Assembly: GCA_963774075.1 (NCBI GenBank)
Contig: CAVZDP010000003.1
Coordinates: 806,001 to 870,000, forward strand
Reading direction: 5' to 3'
Source of the DNA: JBBQNR01 sp963774075
GTDB taxonomy: Bacteria; Actinomycetota; Thermoleophilia; Solirubrobacterales; JBBDJG01
Length of the DNA: 64,000 nucleotides
Below, one piece after another: positions 33,800 to 41,664 of this stretch; positions within the stretch are counted from its first letter, which is position 1; the number at the start of each line of letters is the position of its first letter. Below the pieces are notes generated by a model, which worked only from the letters and a program-made list of their open reading frames with translations, was not told the DNA's origin and ran no database searches. The translations under genes were made by a program, and so were the position numbers.

Positions 33800-34977
33800 C
33801 TCGGGTCGCGCTCGCGCACCTCCGCGGCGCGCGCATACACGTCCATCAGTCCAGCGTAGAAGCGGTCCTCCGAGAACAGCTCGCGAGCGCGGGCGAGCGC
33901 CTGCTCGCCCGCGTGCCGGCGACCCTCCTCGTTCGACCACAGGTCCTCGACTGCCGCGGCCCAGCTCGAGGGCGAGCGCGGGTCGAGCGCGGCTTCGTCC
34001 CCCACCATCTCGGGTAGCCCACCGACGCGGGAGGCGAGCACGGGCACGCCCGCCGCCATCGCCTCGATCACGGAGTACGGACACGGCTCGTCCCAGCGCG
34101 ACGGGACCAGGGCGAGCGCCGAGCGCCGCCGCAGCTGAGCCAGCTCGTCGGCAGCGAGACGGCCGGTGAAGCTCACGGGCGCTCCCGCGGCGAGCCGTCG
34201 CAGGCGCCCCTCGTCGGGCCCTTCCCCTGCCACGATCAGCGGAATGCCAGAGCGCCGCGCGGCCTCGATCGCGGTGTCCACCCCCTTCTCCTCGGCGAGC
34301 CTGCCGGCGTAGAGCGCCTGCTCGCCCTGTGCCGCTGAGCTCGAGTCCGCCAGCTCCCCGGCCGGCACGAAGTTGTGCAGCACGCTGATTCGCTGCGTCG
34401 GCATCCCGAACTCCGCCAGCCGCGCCGCCGCTGCCCGGCTCGGGACGACGAAGTGGTCGACGAGCCGCAGGATTGCCGGTTGCTGGCGCGCCAGCGCGGT
34501 GGCATAGACGACGGCCTCCGGCAGGCTCCCCCGGCAGCGAAGGCGAATGCCCGGAAGGGTGTTCCGCCCCCGGCAGCGCGTGCAGAGCTCCCCGTCGCGG
34601 TAGCCGATCGCGATCGCGCAGAAGAGGCGGTAGTTGTGCAGGTGCATCACGACCCGAGCGCCCGCCGCACGCGCGGCCCGGAGCGCCCGCGGCCCGAGCA
34701 GAGGGTTGATGTTGTGGGCGTGAACCACCTGCGCTCCGGTTCGCTCCACCGCGCGGGCGACAGCGCCGGGGTCGAGGCCCCCACGCAGCATCGAGATGGC
34801 GCCGCGAGAGCGGCCCGGAAGGCCGGCGAGCTCCTCGCTCGAGCGTTCGAGCAGGCCGACCTCGTGCCCGCGCGCCCGCAGCAGGTCGATCATCGCCGCG
34901 ACCGCACGCTCCTCTCCTCCGGGCCGGCGGTAGCGGTTGTGCAGCAAAAGGACGGCGGGCTTTGCGTTCGGTCCCAC
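33796..34977 (-). CDS. family 4 glycosyltransferase
   Basis: 393 residues from GTG 34977. GT-B fold: N-terminal HNRYRRPGGEERAVAAM and VVHAHNINPLLGPRAL, then a short cysteine-rich loop (CTRCRGRNTLPGIRLRC) that often binds zinc or shapes the acceptor site in such enzymes. The C-terminal donor domain has LYAGRLAEEKGVDTAIEAA, VSFTGRLAADEL and PCPYSVIEAMAAGVPVLAS. Overlap with the WecG/TagA gene places both in one operon. Confidence 0.87.
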   Translation of the reverse strand: MGPNAKPAVLLLHNRYRRPGGEERAVAAMIDLLRARGHEVGLLERSSEELAGLPGRSRGAISMLRGGLDPGAVARAVERTGAQVVHAHNINPLLGPRALRAARAAGARVVMHLHNYRLFCAIAIGYRDGELCTRCRGRNTLPGIRLRCRGSLPEAVVYATALARQQPAILRLVDHFVVPSRAAAARLAEFGMPTQRISVLHNFVPAGELADSSSAAQGEQALYAGRLAEEKGVDTAIEAARRSGIPLIVAGEGPDEGRLRRLAAGAPVSFTGRLAADELAQLRRRSALALVPSRWDEPCPYSVIEAMAAGVPVLASRVGGLPEMVGDEAALDPRSPSSWAAAVEDLWSNEEGRRHAGEQALARARELFSEDRFYAGLMDVYARAAEVRERDPR

Positions 34978-35011
34978 GGGGGCTCAGCGTATTGTCCGGC
35001 GCCCCGAAACG

Positions 35012-36118
35012 ATGCCCGTCGCGCTTCTAACGAACTACCTACCCGCCTACCGCGTGCCGCTCTACCGCTTGCTGGCCGAGCGGCTCGGCGTCGAGGTGCA
35101 CTGCTTCGGCGGCGAGGCGCACTACGTACCCGAGAGCCTTCGCGGCCTCGACCGCCAGATCGCCTCGGCGCCCTTCCCGGCGCATCGCCTGCGAACACAG
35201 CGCGACGCGTACGCGCTCGCGGCCTCCAGCGACGCAGTGATCGCCTCGACCACCGGGCGCGTGGCCCTGCCAGCTGCCTACCTCGGCGCTCGCCGCGCCG
35301 GCCGCCCGTTCCTCTACTGGGCATCCTTCTGGCGCCACCCGCGGACGCCGGCGCACCTCCTCTCCCTGCCGTTCGTCCGCCACCTCTACCGCAGCTCGGC
35401 CGCCGTCCTCACCTACGGGCCTCACGTGAGCGCTCACGTGGCGCGCGTGCGCGGCGGGGAGGACGGGGTGTACGTCGCACCGCAGGCCGTCGAGCCCGAG
35501 CTCTTCGCGCGGCGGGTGGGGGAGGAGGAGGTCGCCGCCTGGAGGCGCGAGGTGGGCGTGGGCGAAGGCCCGATCGTGCTGTTCGCGGGCAGGCTGGTGG
35601 AGGACAAGGGCGTACGGGTGCTGCTCGATGCCTGGCGGCTGGCCGCGTTGCGAAGCGAGACCTGCGCCGCCCTCTGCCTCGCCGGGGACGGGCCGCTCGC
35701 CCGCGAGGCCGCGGCGCTCGACGATGCCGGCGTGCGGGTCCTCGGAGGGGTCGAGCGAGAGCGTCTCGCCGTCGCCTACGCCGCCTCCGCGGCCTTGGTG
35801 GTGCCCTCGATCCCGACGCGACGCTTTCTGGAGCCGTGGGGGCTCGTCTGCAACGAGGCGATGAGCCAGGGGCGCCCGGTGATCGCAAGCGCGGCGGTCG
35901 GCGCCGCCGCGGGCGGGCTGGTGCGTGACGGCGACACCGGGATCGTCGTCCCGGCCGGCGACGCGCGCGCTCTCGCGACGGCCCTCGAGCGCTTGTTGCG
36001 CGACGAGCCGCTCCGGCACCGGCTGGGCGAGCGAGCCCGCGAGGCGGTCGCCGGCTACACGTACGAGCGCGCGGCCGACGCGTTCGCGGCTGCACTCGAA
36101 TATTCTCGCGCGCCATGA
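35012..36118 (+). CDS. family 4 glycosyltransferase
   Basis: 368 residues from ATG 35012. N-terminal LLTNYLPAYRVPLYRLLAERL and C-terminal IVLFAGRLVEDKGVRVLLDAW, VRVLGGVERERLAVAYA, EPWGLVCNEAMSQGRPVIAS and a DTGIVVPAGD loop show a GT-B, GT4-type enzyme. It diverges from the GT4 at 34977 with a 34-base gap. Its stop overlaps the rfbF start (ATGA), so it likely uses or works alongside the CDP-sugar made by rfbF/rfbG. Confidence 0.86.
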   Translation: MPVALLTNYLPAYRVPLYRLLAERLGVEVHCFGGEAHYVPESLRGLDRQIASAPFPAHRLRTQRDAYALAASSDAVIASTTGRVALPAAYLGARRAGRPFLYWASFWRHPRTPAHLLSLPFVRHLYRSSAAVLTYGPHVSAHVARVRGGEDGVYVAPQAVEPELFARRVGEEEVAAWRREVGVGEGPIVLFAGRLVEDKGVRVLLDAWRLAALRSETCAALCLAGDGPLAREAAALDDAGVRVLGGVERERLAVAYAASAALVVPSIPTRRFLEPWGLVCNEAMSQGRPVIASAAVGAAAGGLVRDGDTGIVVPAGDARALATALERLLRDEPLRHRLGERAREAVAGYTYERAADAFAAALEYSRAP

Positions 36119-36888
36119 AGGCCGTCATCCTGGCCGGCGGCGTCGGAAGCCGATTGAGCGAGGAGACGCTCGTGAGGCCGAAGCCGATGATCGAGATCGG
36201 CCCGAGGCCGATGCTCTGGCACATCATGAAGATCTACTCGTCGCACGGCATCGACGACTTCGTGATCTGCCTCGGCTACCGCGGCTACATGATCAAGGAG
36301 TACTTCGCCAACTACTCGCTGCACGCGAGCGACGTCTCATTCGACCTCGCAACGAACGAGATCAAGGTGCACCAGAACAACAGCGCCGAGTCGTGGCGCG
36401 TGACGCTGATCGACACCGGCGACGAGACTCAGACGGGTGGGCGGCTCAAGCGCGCACTTCCCTACGTCGAGGGTGAAGACTTCTGCTTCACGTACGGGGA
36501 CGGAGTCTCCGACCTCGACCTGACGCGGCTGACCGGGTTCCATCGCGACCAGGGAACGCTCGCCACGGTCACCGCCGTGCAGCCCCCCGGCCGCTACGGC
36601 GCACTCGAGGTGCACGGCGACCGCATCTCGGGCTTTCAGGAGAAGCCTCACGGGGACGAGGGATGGATCAACGGCGGGTTCTTCGTGCTCTCGCCGGACG
36701 TCGGCGGCTACATCGACGGCGACGACACGGTCTGGGAGCGTGAGCCGATGGAGCGGCTCGCCAAGGAGGGCCAGCTCGCGGCCTTCAAGCACGCGGGCTT
36801 CTGGTATGCGATGGACACGCTGCGCGACAAGAACCATCTCGAGGCTCTCTGGAGGTCGGGCGAAGCGCCCTGGCGCACGTGGACGTAG
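36115..36888 (+). CDS. rfbF: glucose-1-phosphate cytidylyltransferase
   Basis: 257 residues from the ATG overlapping the GT stop. The nucleotidyltransferase signature VILAGGVGSRLSEETLVRPKP (4-24) is followed by the RfbF-specific LWHIMKIYSSHGIDDFVICLGYRGYMIKEYF, and later FTYGDGVSDLDL and WINGGFFVLSP. It makes CDP-glucose from CTP and glucose-1-phosphate, feeding the CDP-glucose 4,6-dehydratase encoded next with a 10-base overlap. Length is normal for the family. Confidence 0.95.
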   Translation: MKAVILAGGVGSRLSEETLVRPKPMIEIGPRPMLWHIMKIYSSHGIDDFVICLGYRGYMIKEYFANYSLHASDVSFDLATNEIKVHQNNSAESWRVTLIDTGDETQTGGRLKRALPYVEGEDFCFTYGDGVSDLDLTRLTGFHRDQGTLATVTAVQPPGRYGALEVHGDRISGFQEKPHGDEGWINGGFFVLSPDVGGYIDGDDTVWEREPMERLAKEGQLAAFKHAGFWYAMDTLRDKNHLEALWRSGEAPWRTWT

Positions 36889-37979
36889 ATCCCGGCTTCT
36901 GGTCGGGCCGCAAGGTGCTCGTGACCGGGCACACCGGGTTCAAGGGAAGCTGGCTCGCCCTTTGGCTCGAGCGGATGGGCGCGGACGTCCACGGCTACTC
37001 GTCGGGCCGTTCGAGCGGACGGGCGGCCGGCAGGGCGGGGGCGCTGTTCGACCTCGCGCGCGTGGGGGCGGGAACGAACTTTCACGAAGGCGACGTCCGT
37101 GACCGCGAGCGCCTGGCAGAGGTCGTCGCGCAGGAGCGACCAGAGGTCGTCTTCCACATGGCCGCGCAGCCACTCGTGCGGCGCTCTTACGAGGACCCCG
37201 CCGGGACATTCGACGTCAACGTCGGCGGGACGCTGAACCTGCTCGACGCGGTGCGGTCGAGCGACGGCGTGCGGGCCTTCGTCAACATCACGACCGACAA
37301 GGTGTACGAGAACCGCGAGCTCGACCGCGGCTACACGGAGGACGACCCTCTCGGCGGCTCCGATCCCTACAGCGCCAGCAAGGCATCCTCCGAGCTCGTG
37401 ACGGCGTCCTACCGCAAGTCGTTCTTCTCCGAGCAGGGGCCGGCTGTGGCTACGGCGCGCTCGGGCAACGTGATCGGCGGCGGCGACTGGGGCGACGACC
37501 GCCTGATCCCCGACATCATCCGAGGGGCGGTAGAGCGTCGTGCCGTGCGGATACGGAACCCCGGCTCGGTGCGCCCGTGGCAGCACGTGCTGAATCCGCT
37601 GAGCGGCTATCTCGTGCTGGCGCAGGCGTTGTGGCAGTCGCGCGACCACGGCGAGGCGTGGAACTTCGGGCCGGACGCCCAGGACGCCCAGCCGGTGGGC
37701 TGGATCCTCGAGCGCCTGCAAGGGCTGTGGGGCGAGGACCTACGCTGGGAGGAGGACGCCGGCCCGCATCCGATCGAGACGCGCTACCTGCGGCTCGACT
37801 CGACCAAGGCCGCCGAGCGGCTCGGCTGGCGACCGCGCTGGGACCTCGAGCGCGCGCTCGAGAGCATCGTCGCCTGGCACAAGGGAGTGGAGGAGGGGCG
37901 CGACGCGCGCGAGCTCTGCCTCGAGCAGATCGAGGCGTTCGAGACGACCGTCCCGGACGAACCCCGAGAAAAGCTCTAA
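36879..37979 (+). CDS. rfbG: CDP-glucose 4,6-dehydratase
   Basis: 366 residues from GTG 36879. It has the SDR glycine motif in the form typical for RfbG, GHTGFKGSWLALWL, then VVFHMAAQPLVRRSYEDP, NITTDKVYENRE, and the Y-x3-K pair in DPYSASKASSELV. The product is CDP-4-keto-6-deoxyglucose, precursor of 3,6-dideoxyhexoses and of some branched or heptose-like sugars. No RfbH (E1 dehydrase) is visible nearby, so the next step is unassigned. It converges with gmd: the two stop codons overlap by two bases. Confidence 0.94.
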   Translation: MDVDPGFWSGRKVLVTGHTGFKGSWLALWLERMGADVHGYSSGRSSGRAAGRAGALFDLARVGAGTNFHEGDVRDRERLAEVVAQERPEVVFHMAAQPLVRRSYEDPAGTFDVNVGGTLNLLDAVRSSDGVRAFVNITTDKVYENRELDRGYTEDDPLGGSDPYSASKASSELVTASYRKSFFSEQGPAVATARSGNVIGGGDWGDDRLIPDIIRGAVERRAVRIRNPGSVRPWQHVLNPLSGYLVLAQALWQSRDHGEAWNFGPDAQDAQPVGWILERLQGLWGEDLRWEEDAGPHPIETRYLRLDSTKAAERLGWRPRWDLERALESIVAWHKGVEEGRDARELCLEQIEAFETTVPDEPREKL

Positions 37980-39991
37980 CGCGGCTGGCGCTCGGGAGCG
38001 CGTTTCGAAAGCAGCTCCAGGTCCGCGTCGACCATGAGCTTGACCAGCTCCTCGAAGCTCGTGCGCGGCCACCAGCCGAGCTTTTCCTTCGCCTTCGAGT
38101 AGTCGCCGATCAGGTGGTCGACCTCGGCCGGCCGGAAGAAGCGCGGGTCGGTCTCGACGTGGTCCGTCGGGTCGAGGCCGACGTGCGCGAACGCGATGTC
38201 GACGAGCTCGCGCACGCTGTGCGCCTTGCCGGTGGCGATCACGTAGTCCTCGGGCTCGTCCTGCTGGAGCATCAGCCACATCGCCTCGACGTAGTCCTTC
38301 GCATAGCCCCAATCGCGCTCGGCGTCGAGGTTCCCGAGCAGCAGCTTGTCCTGGAGGCCGTGCTTGATCGAGGCGACTGCGTGCGTGACCTTGCGAGTGA
38401 CGAACTCCAGTCCGCGGCGCGGTGAGTTGCTGATCACCAGGCGCCCGACGCCGGCACAGAGCTTCCCGCTCTCCGTTTCAATGTCGAAGTGCCACTCGCT
38501 CGGCGGCTCCTGAAGCGGTTCCACCCGCCGGACCTCGGCGGGATTGCGGACGAGATGCGCCCCTTTGCCGCCGGCGAGGACGCCGGAGCGCACGTTGAGC
38601 TGGTAGTAGACGGCCGCGCCACGCTGCTCCGCGTACACGGAGCACTCGCGACCTTGGAGCGCGTACAGCCAGACGAGCCCCTGCGCCAGGACGGGGCTGT
38701 TGGTCTTGACCGAATCGCCCTTCCCTTTCTTCAGACCGTCCGCAGCGTAGTAACCGTTGAGGAATGCCTCCTGCACGTCGCGGTCGCCGTTCAGCACGAG
38801 CGGAGGCACCTTCTTGAAGCCGTCCTTGGTGTAGAGCTGGTCGCGGAGCCAACGTGCGACTCCTCCGTTGCAGTGCAGCTCGAGTCGGCCGACGCTCTTA
38901 TCGGGGTTCCAACCCGAAGGCCCGTAGGCAAGGGAGCTCTTGCCCATGAACACCCGCGACCAAAGTTCCGCGACACCGGCACGCATCTCCTCCGAGTCGT
39001 TGATGAACCGCACGCCGTGTCCCTCACGGGGAACGTAGCCGTCGCCCGCCAGAGCGCCCAACAGCTCGGCGAACTCCGTAGTGAGTACGGTCCACGGCAG
39101 CTGCTCGGGAAGTGATTGCGCAAGCTTGAGGTCGTCGCCCTCTTCGATACCTCGCGCAGGAACTTCCTGATGGTCCGACAGAAGCATGTTGTGATGCGCC
39201 GTCACCGCGACCACGCCAGCTCTAGCCTCGACCGACAAGGGCTGATGCTCGGGGTCGGTAGCGCGACGGCGGGTGGCGGTGATCGCCCGAATCTCGACCC
39301 AGCCCTCACCGTCCCAGATCTCGACTCCCTCGGGGGTGAACGTCTGCACGCTCGTGCCCTTGCTGCGGACCGGCACGAGATCGGACACTGCAGTTACTTC
39401 GACAGCACCCTGTCTGCGGACCGTAACCGGCGTAGTGCTTACGATGGATTCGTGATTGAACAGCAGCCCTGAGCAGGCAAAAAGGTCGTAGCTCTCGCGG
39501 TAGTTGACCGTGATGAAGTGGCCGTACACCTTCGCCACGCCGTAGGGGCTGCGCGGGTAGAAGGGAGTGCTCTCGTTCTGCGGCACCTCGCGCACCTTGC
39601 CGAACATCTCCGAGGAGGAGGCCTGGTAGAAGCGCGCCGCCGGCGCCACCTCGCGCATCGCCTCGAGCATGCGCGTCACCCCGACACCGGTGAACTCCGC
39701 CGTCAGCACGGGCTGGTTCCACGACGCGGCGACGAACGACATCGCGGCCAGGTTGTAGATCTCCTGCGGCTCGCAGGCGCGCATCACGTCCCCCAGCGAG
39801 CGCTGGTCGAGCAGGTCCCCGGTGTGCAGCGTGATGCGGTCGCGCAGGTGCTCGATGCGCTCGAAGGTCTCCGTGGAGGAGCGCCTGACCATCCCGTGCA
39901 CCTCGTAGCCCTTCTCGATCAAGAGGTCGGCCAGGTAGCTGCCGTCCTGGCCCGTGATGCCGGTTATCAGCGCGCGTCGGGCGCCGCTCAC
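37976..39991 (-). CDS. gmd: GDP-mannose 4,6-dehydratase interrupted by an intein
   Basis: The precursor is 671 residues from the GTG that overlaps the reductase stop (GTGA), with GGAG seven bases upstream; removing the intein leaves 330 residues, a normal GMD length. Extein motifs: ITGITGQDGSYLADLLIEKG (NADP site), SSSEMFGKVREVPQNE, and Y-x3-K in SPYGVAK. The sequence then reads ACSGLLFNHE, breaks, and resumes as SPRRGLEFVTRK, the conserved substrate loop. GMD converts GDP-mannose to GDP-4-keto-6-deoxymannose. The reductase encoded upstream with a 4-base overlap should finish a GDP-6-deoxyhexose. Activity depends on splicing because the break separates essential loop residues. Confidence 0.94.
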   Translation of the reverse strand: MSGARRALITGITGQDGSYLADLLIEKGYEVHGMVRRSSTETFERIEHLRDRITLHTGDLLDQRSLGDVMRACEPQEIYNLAAMSFVAASWNQPVLTAEFTGVGVTRMLEAMREVAPAARFYQASSSEMFGKVREVPQNESTPFYPRSPYGVAKVYGHFITVNYRESYDLFACSGLLFNHESIVSTTPVTVRRQGAVEVTAVSDLVPVRSKGTSVQTFTPEGVEIWDGEGWVEIRAITATRRRATDPEHQPLSVEARAGVVAVTAHHNMLLSDHQEVPARGIEEGDDLKLAQSLPEQLPWTVLTTEFAELLGALAGDGYVPREGHGVRFINDSEEMRAGVAELWSRVFMGKSSLAYGPSGWNPDKSVGRLELHCNGGVARWLRDQLYTKDGFKKVPPLVLNGDRDVQEAFLNGYYAADGLKKGKGDSVKTNSPVLAQGLVWLYALQGRECSVYAEQRGAAVYYQLNVRSGVLAGGKGAHLVRNPAEVRRVEPLQEPPSEWHFDIETESGKLCAGVGRLVISNSPRRGLEFVTRKVTHAVASIKHGLQDKLLLGNLDAERDWGYAKDYVEAMWLMLQQDEPEDYVIATGKAHSVRELVDIAFAHVGLDPTDHVETDPRFFRPAEVDHLIGDYSKAKEKLGWWPRTSFEELVKLMVDADLELLSKRAPERQPR
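38426..39448 (-). other. intein with LAGLIDADG homing endonuclease inside gmd
   Basis: 341 residues, beginning with Ser and ending in Asn, followed by Ser of the C-extein. Intein positions: block A SIVSTTPVTV (1-10); block B VTAHHNML with the T-x2-H pair (T83, H86); LAGLIDADG helices LLGALAGDG (129-137) and FLNGYYAADG (229-238) with their catalytic Asp residues; block F HFDIETESGKLCAG; block G LVISN. The usual penultimate His is Ser. Three 60-base lines I counted inside it are 55-65% G+C, while two flanking extein lines are 70-72%, consistent with later acquisition. Removal restores NHESPRRG exactly. Confidence 0.93.
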
Positions 39992-40947
39992 GAAGCCACT
40001 CCGGCCGCCACCTGCTCCCGCCACCACTCGAGCGTGTCGCGCAGGGTCTGCTCGAGCGGGATGCGGGGCTCCCAGCCCGTCGCCTGCGCCAACTTGTCGT
40101 GCGATGCGCGGATCTCCATCACCTCGTGCGGTCTCAGTCGCTCGGGATCGGTGCGCTGCTCCACCGTCAACGGAGAGTGGGCAGCGAGCCCGGCGAGGAT
40201 ATCCGCGATCGCAGTCGCTCTTCCGCTCCCGACGTTGTAGGCGCCGGGCTCCGCGCGCTCGATCACGAGCCAGTACGCGCGCACGACGTCGCGCACGTCG
40301 GTGAAGTCGCGGCGCGGTTCGAGGCTTCCGGTCACTATTTCGATGGTCCCGTCATCCGCGGCAGCTTCGCCCTCGGCGATCTGGCGCGCGAACGCCGACA
40401 CCACGTATGCGTCGCTCTGCCCGGGGCCGGCGTGGTTGAACGCGCGCGTTCTCACGACGTGCAGGCCGTGCGCGTCCCGGTAGAGCGCAGCGAGCAGGTC
40501 GACCGACGCCTTGCTGACCGCGTAAGGGTTCTGCGGCCGAAGCGGCGCGTCCTCGATGACCGGCAGCCGCTCGGGCGCTCCGTACTCCTCACCCGAGCAG
40601 GCGACGAGCACGCGCGCTCCCGGGGCATGCGCGCGCACGGCCTCCAGCAGGTTCACCGTCATCTCGACGTTGCGCGTGATCGTGCCGCCAGGGTCTCGCC
40701 AGGACTGCGCCACGGACGCGTCGGCGGCGAGATGGAAGACGGCGTCGGGCCGCGCGCTGCGCACCGCCCGCTCGGCGTCGGGGGGCAAAGACAGGTCCGC
40801 GCGCACGTAAGAGTCGACGCCCGGCGGCGAGCCCCCCTCGCCGAGGCCGAGCCCGGTGACCGTGGCGCCCTCCTCGGCGCAGAGCGCTGCCAGGTGGCCG
40901 CCGACGAAGCCGCTCGCGCCCGTGATGAGGATCCGCGTGTCAGCCAC
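39988..40947 (-). CDS. GDP-4-keto-6-deoxymannose reductase (Rmd-like SDR)
   Basis: 319 residues from GTG 40947, overlapping the upstream methyltransferase by 8 bases. Extended SDR: ILITGASGFVGGHLAALC, VACSGEEYGAPERLP, and Y-x3-K in NPYAVSKASVDLL. The region RTRAFNHAGPGQSDAYVVSAFARQIAE is characteristic of GDP-6-deoxy-D-mannose reductase (RMD), which makes GDP-D-rhamnose. Pairing with gmd by a 4-base overlap supports this. A GDP-6-deoxytalose or related outcome cannot be excluded. Confidence 0.88.
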   Translation of the reverse strand: MADTRILITGASGFVGGHLAALCAEEGATVTGLGLGEGGSPPGVDSYVRADLSLPPDAERAVRSARPDAVFHLAADASVAQSWRDPGGTITRNVEMTVNLLEAVRAHAPGARVLVACSGEEYGAPERLPVIEDAPLRPQNPYAVSKASVDLLAALYRDAHGLHVVRTRAFNHAGPGQSDAYVVSAFARQIAEGEAAADDGTIEIVTGSLEPRRDFTDVRDVVRAYWLVIERAEPGAYNVGSGRATAIADILAGLAAHSPLTVEQRTDPERLRPHEVMEIRASHDKLAQATGWEPRIPLEQTLRDTLEWWREQVAAGVAS

Positions 40948-41662
40948 CGGGTCGCTCGCTCGTCCGCATCACGGCCAGGCGCGTGGCGTGGATCCTGTAG
41001 ACCGGGTCGCCCTCCCGCCGCAGCTCGAGCAGCGCCTTGCTGACGCCCGGGCAGACGTAGTTGCAGTCGTCCCACACGACCACGCCGCCGGGCCGGGCCA
41101 GCCCAAACGCCGCCCGCGAGTCCGCCTTCACGTACGGGTACGTGTGCGCGCCGTCGACGAACACCAGGTCCATCTGCCCGGCGAACGGCGCATAGTCGAA
41201 GGTGGCGCTGTCGCCGAGGTGCTGGGTGATCTCCTTCTCCTGCTCGGTTCCGCGGAAGGCCTGGCCGACGATCTCCGCGTCGCGCAGCGGCGGCTCGTCC
41301 TTCTGGGGTGCGAGCGAAGGCCGGTCGCGGCCGATGTCGAGCGTCTCGACCCGCGCCTCCGGCGCCTGACGCGCCATCAGCAGCGTTCCCTGCCCCGTTC
41401 CCGTGCCGATCTCGAAGATCCGCTTCGGCCGCAGGTACGCCGTCAGGAGCGAAAGCACGTATGCCTCTCCGTGGCCGAGCGCGCGCCCCTTCACCTGGTG
41501 TCGCATCGGGATCGTCATGTCCTCGATTCCCGGGAACAGGTCCTCGAGCAGCGCAGCCGGCAATCGCGGCACGTACCGCGCGGCCGACAGGATCATCCGC
41601 ACCTGGTGCAGCCGCGCCCCGAGCGGTGCCGTCTGAGCGATGGGATCGGTTGCCGCGAGCAC
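40940..41662 (-). CDS. class I SAM-dependent methyltransferase (Methyltransf_24 type)
   Basis: 240 residues from GTG 41662, two bases after the flippase stop; an ATG about 30 codons further in is possible. Core motifs: RIFEIGTGTGQGTLLMA (SAM-binding glycine loop), VETLDIG, and DLVFVDGAHTYPYVKADS with WDDCNYVCPGV (metal-type O-methyltransferase acidic residues). Likely modifies a sugar or lipid-linked intermediate. It sits in the minus-strand operon between the flippase and the GDP-deoxyhexose genes. Confidence 0.78.
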   Translation of the reverse strand: MLAATDPIAQTAPLGARLHQVRMILSAARYVPRLPAALLEDLFPGIEDMTIPMRHQVKGRALGHGEAYVLSLLTAYLRPKRIFEIGTGTGQGTLLMARQAPEARVETLDIGRDRPSLAPQKDEPPLRDAEIVGQAFRGTEQEKEITQHLGDSATFDYAPFAGQMDLVFVDGAHTYPYVKADSRAAFGLARPGGVVVWDDCNYVCPGVSKALLELRREGDPVYRIHATRLAVMRTSERPGG

Positions 41663-41664
41663 CG

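Noticed and set aside
37976..39991. gmd as a fusion protein or a frameshifted pseudogene
   Set aside because: The frame is uninterrupted, and the inserted block has intein motifs and precise junctions that restore a family-typical sequence when removed.
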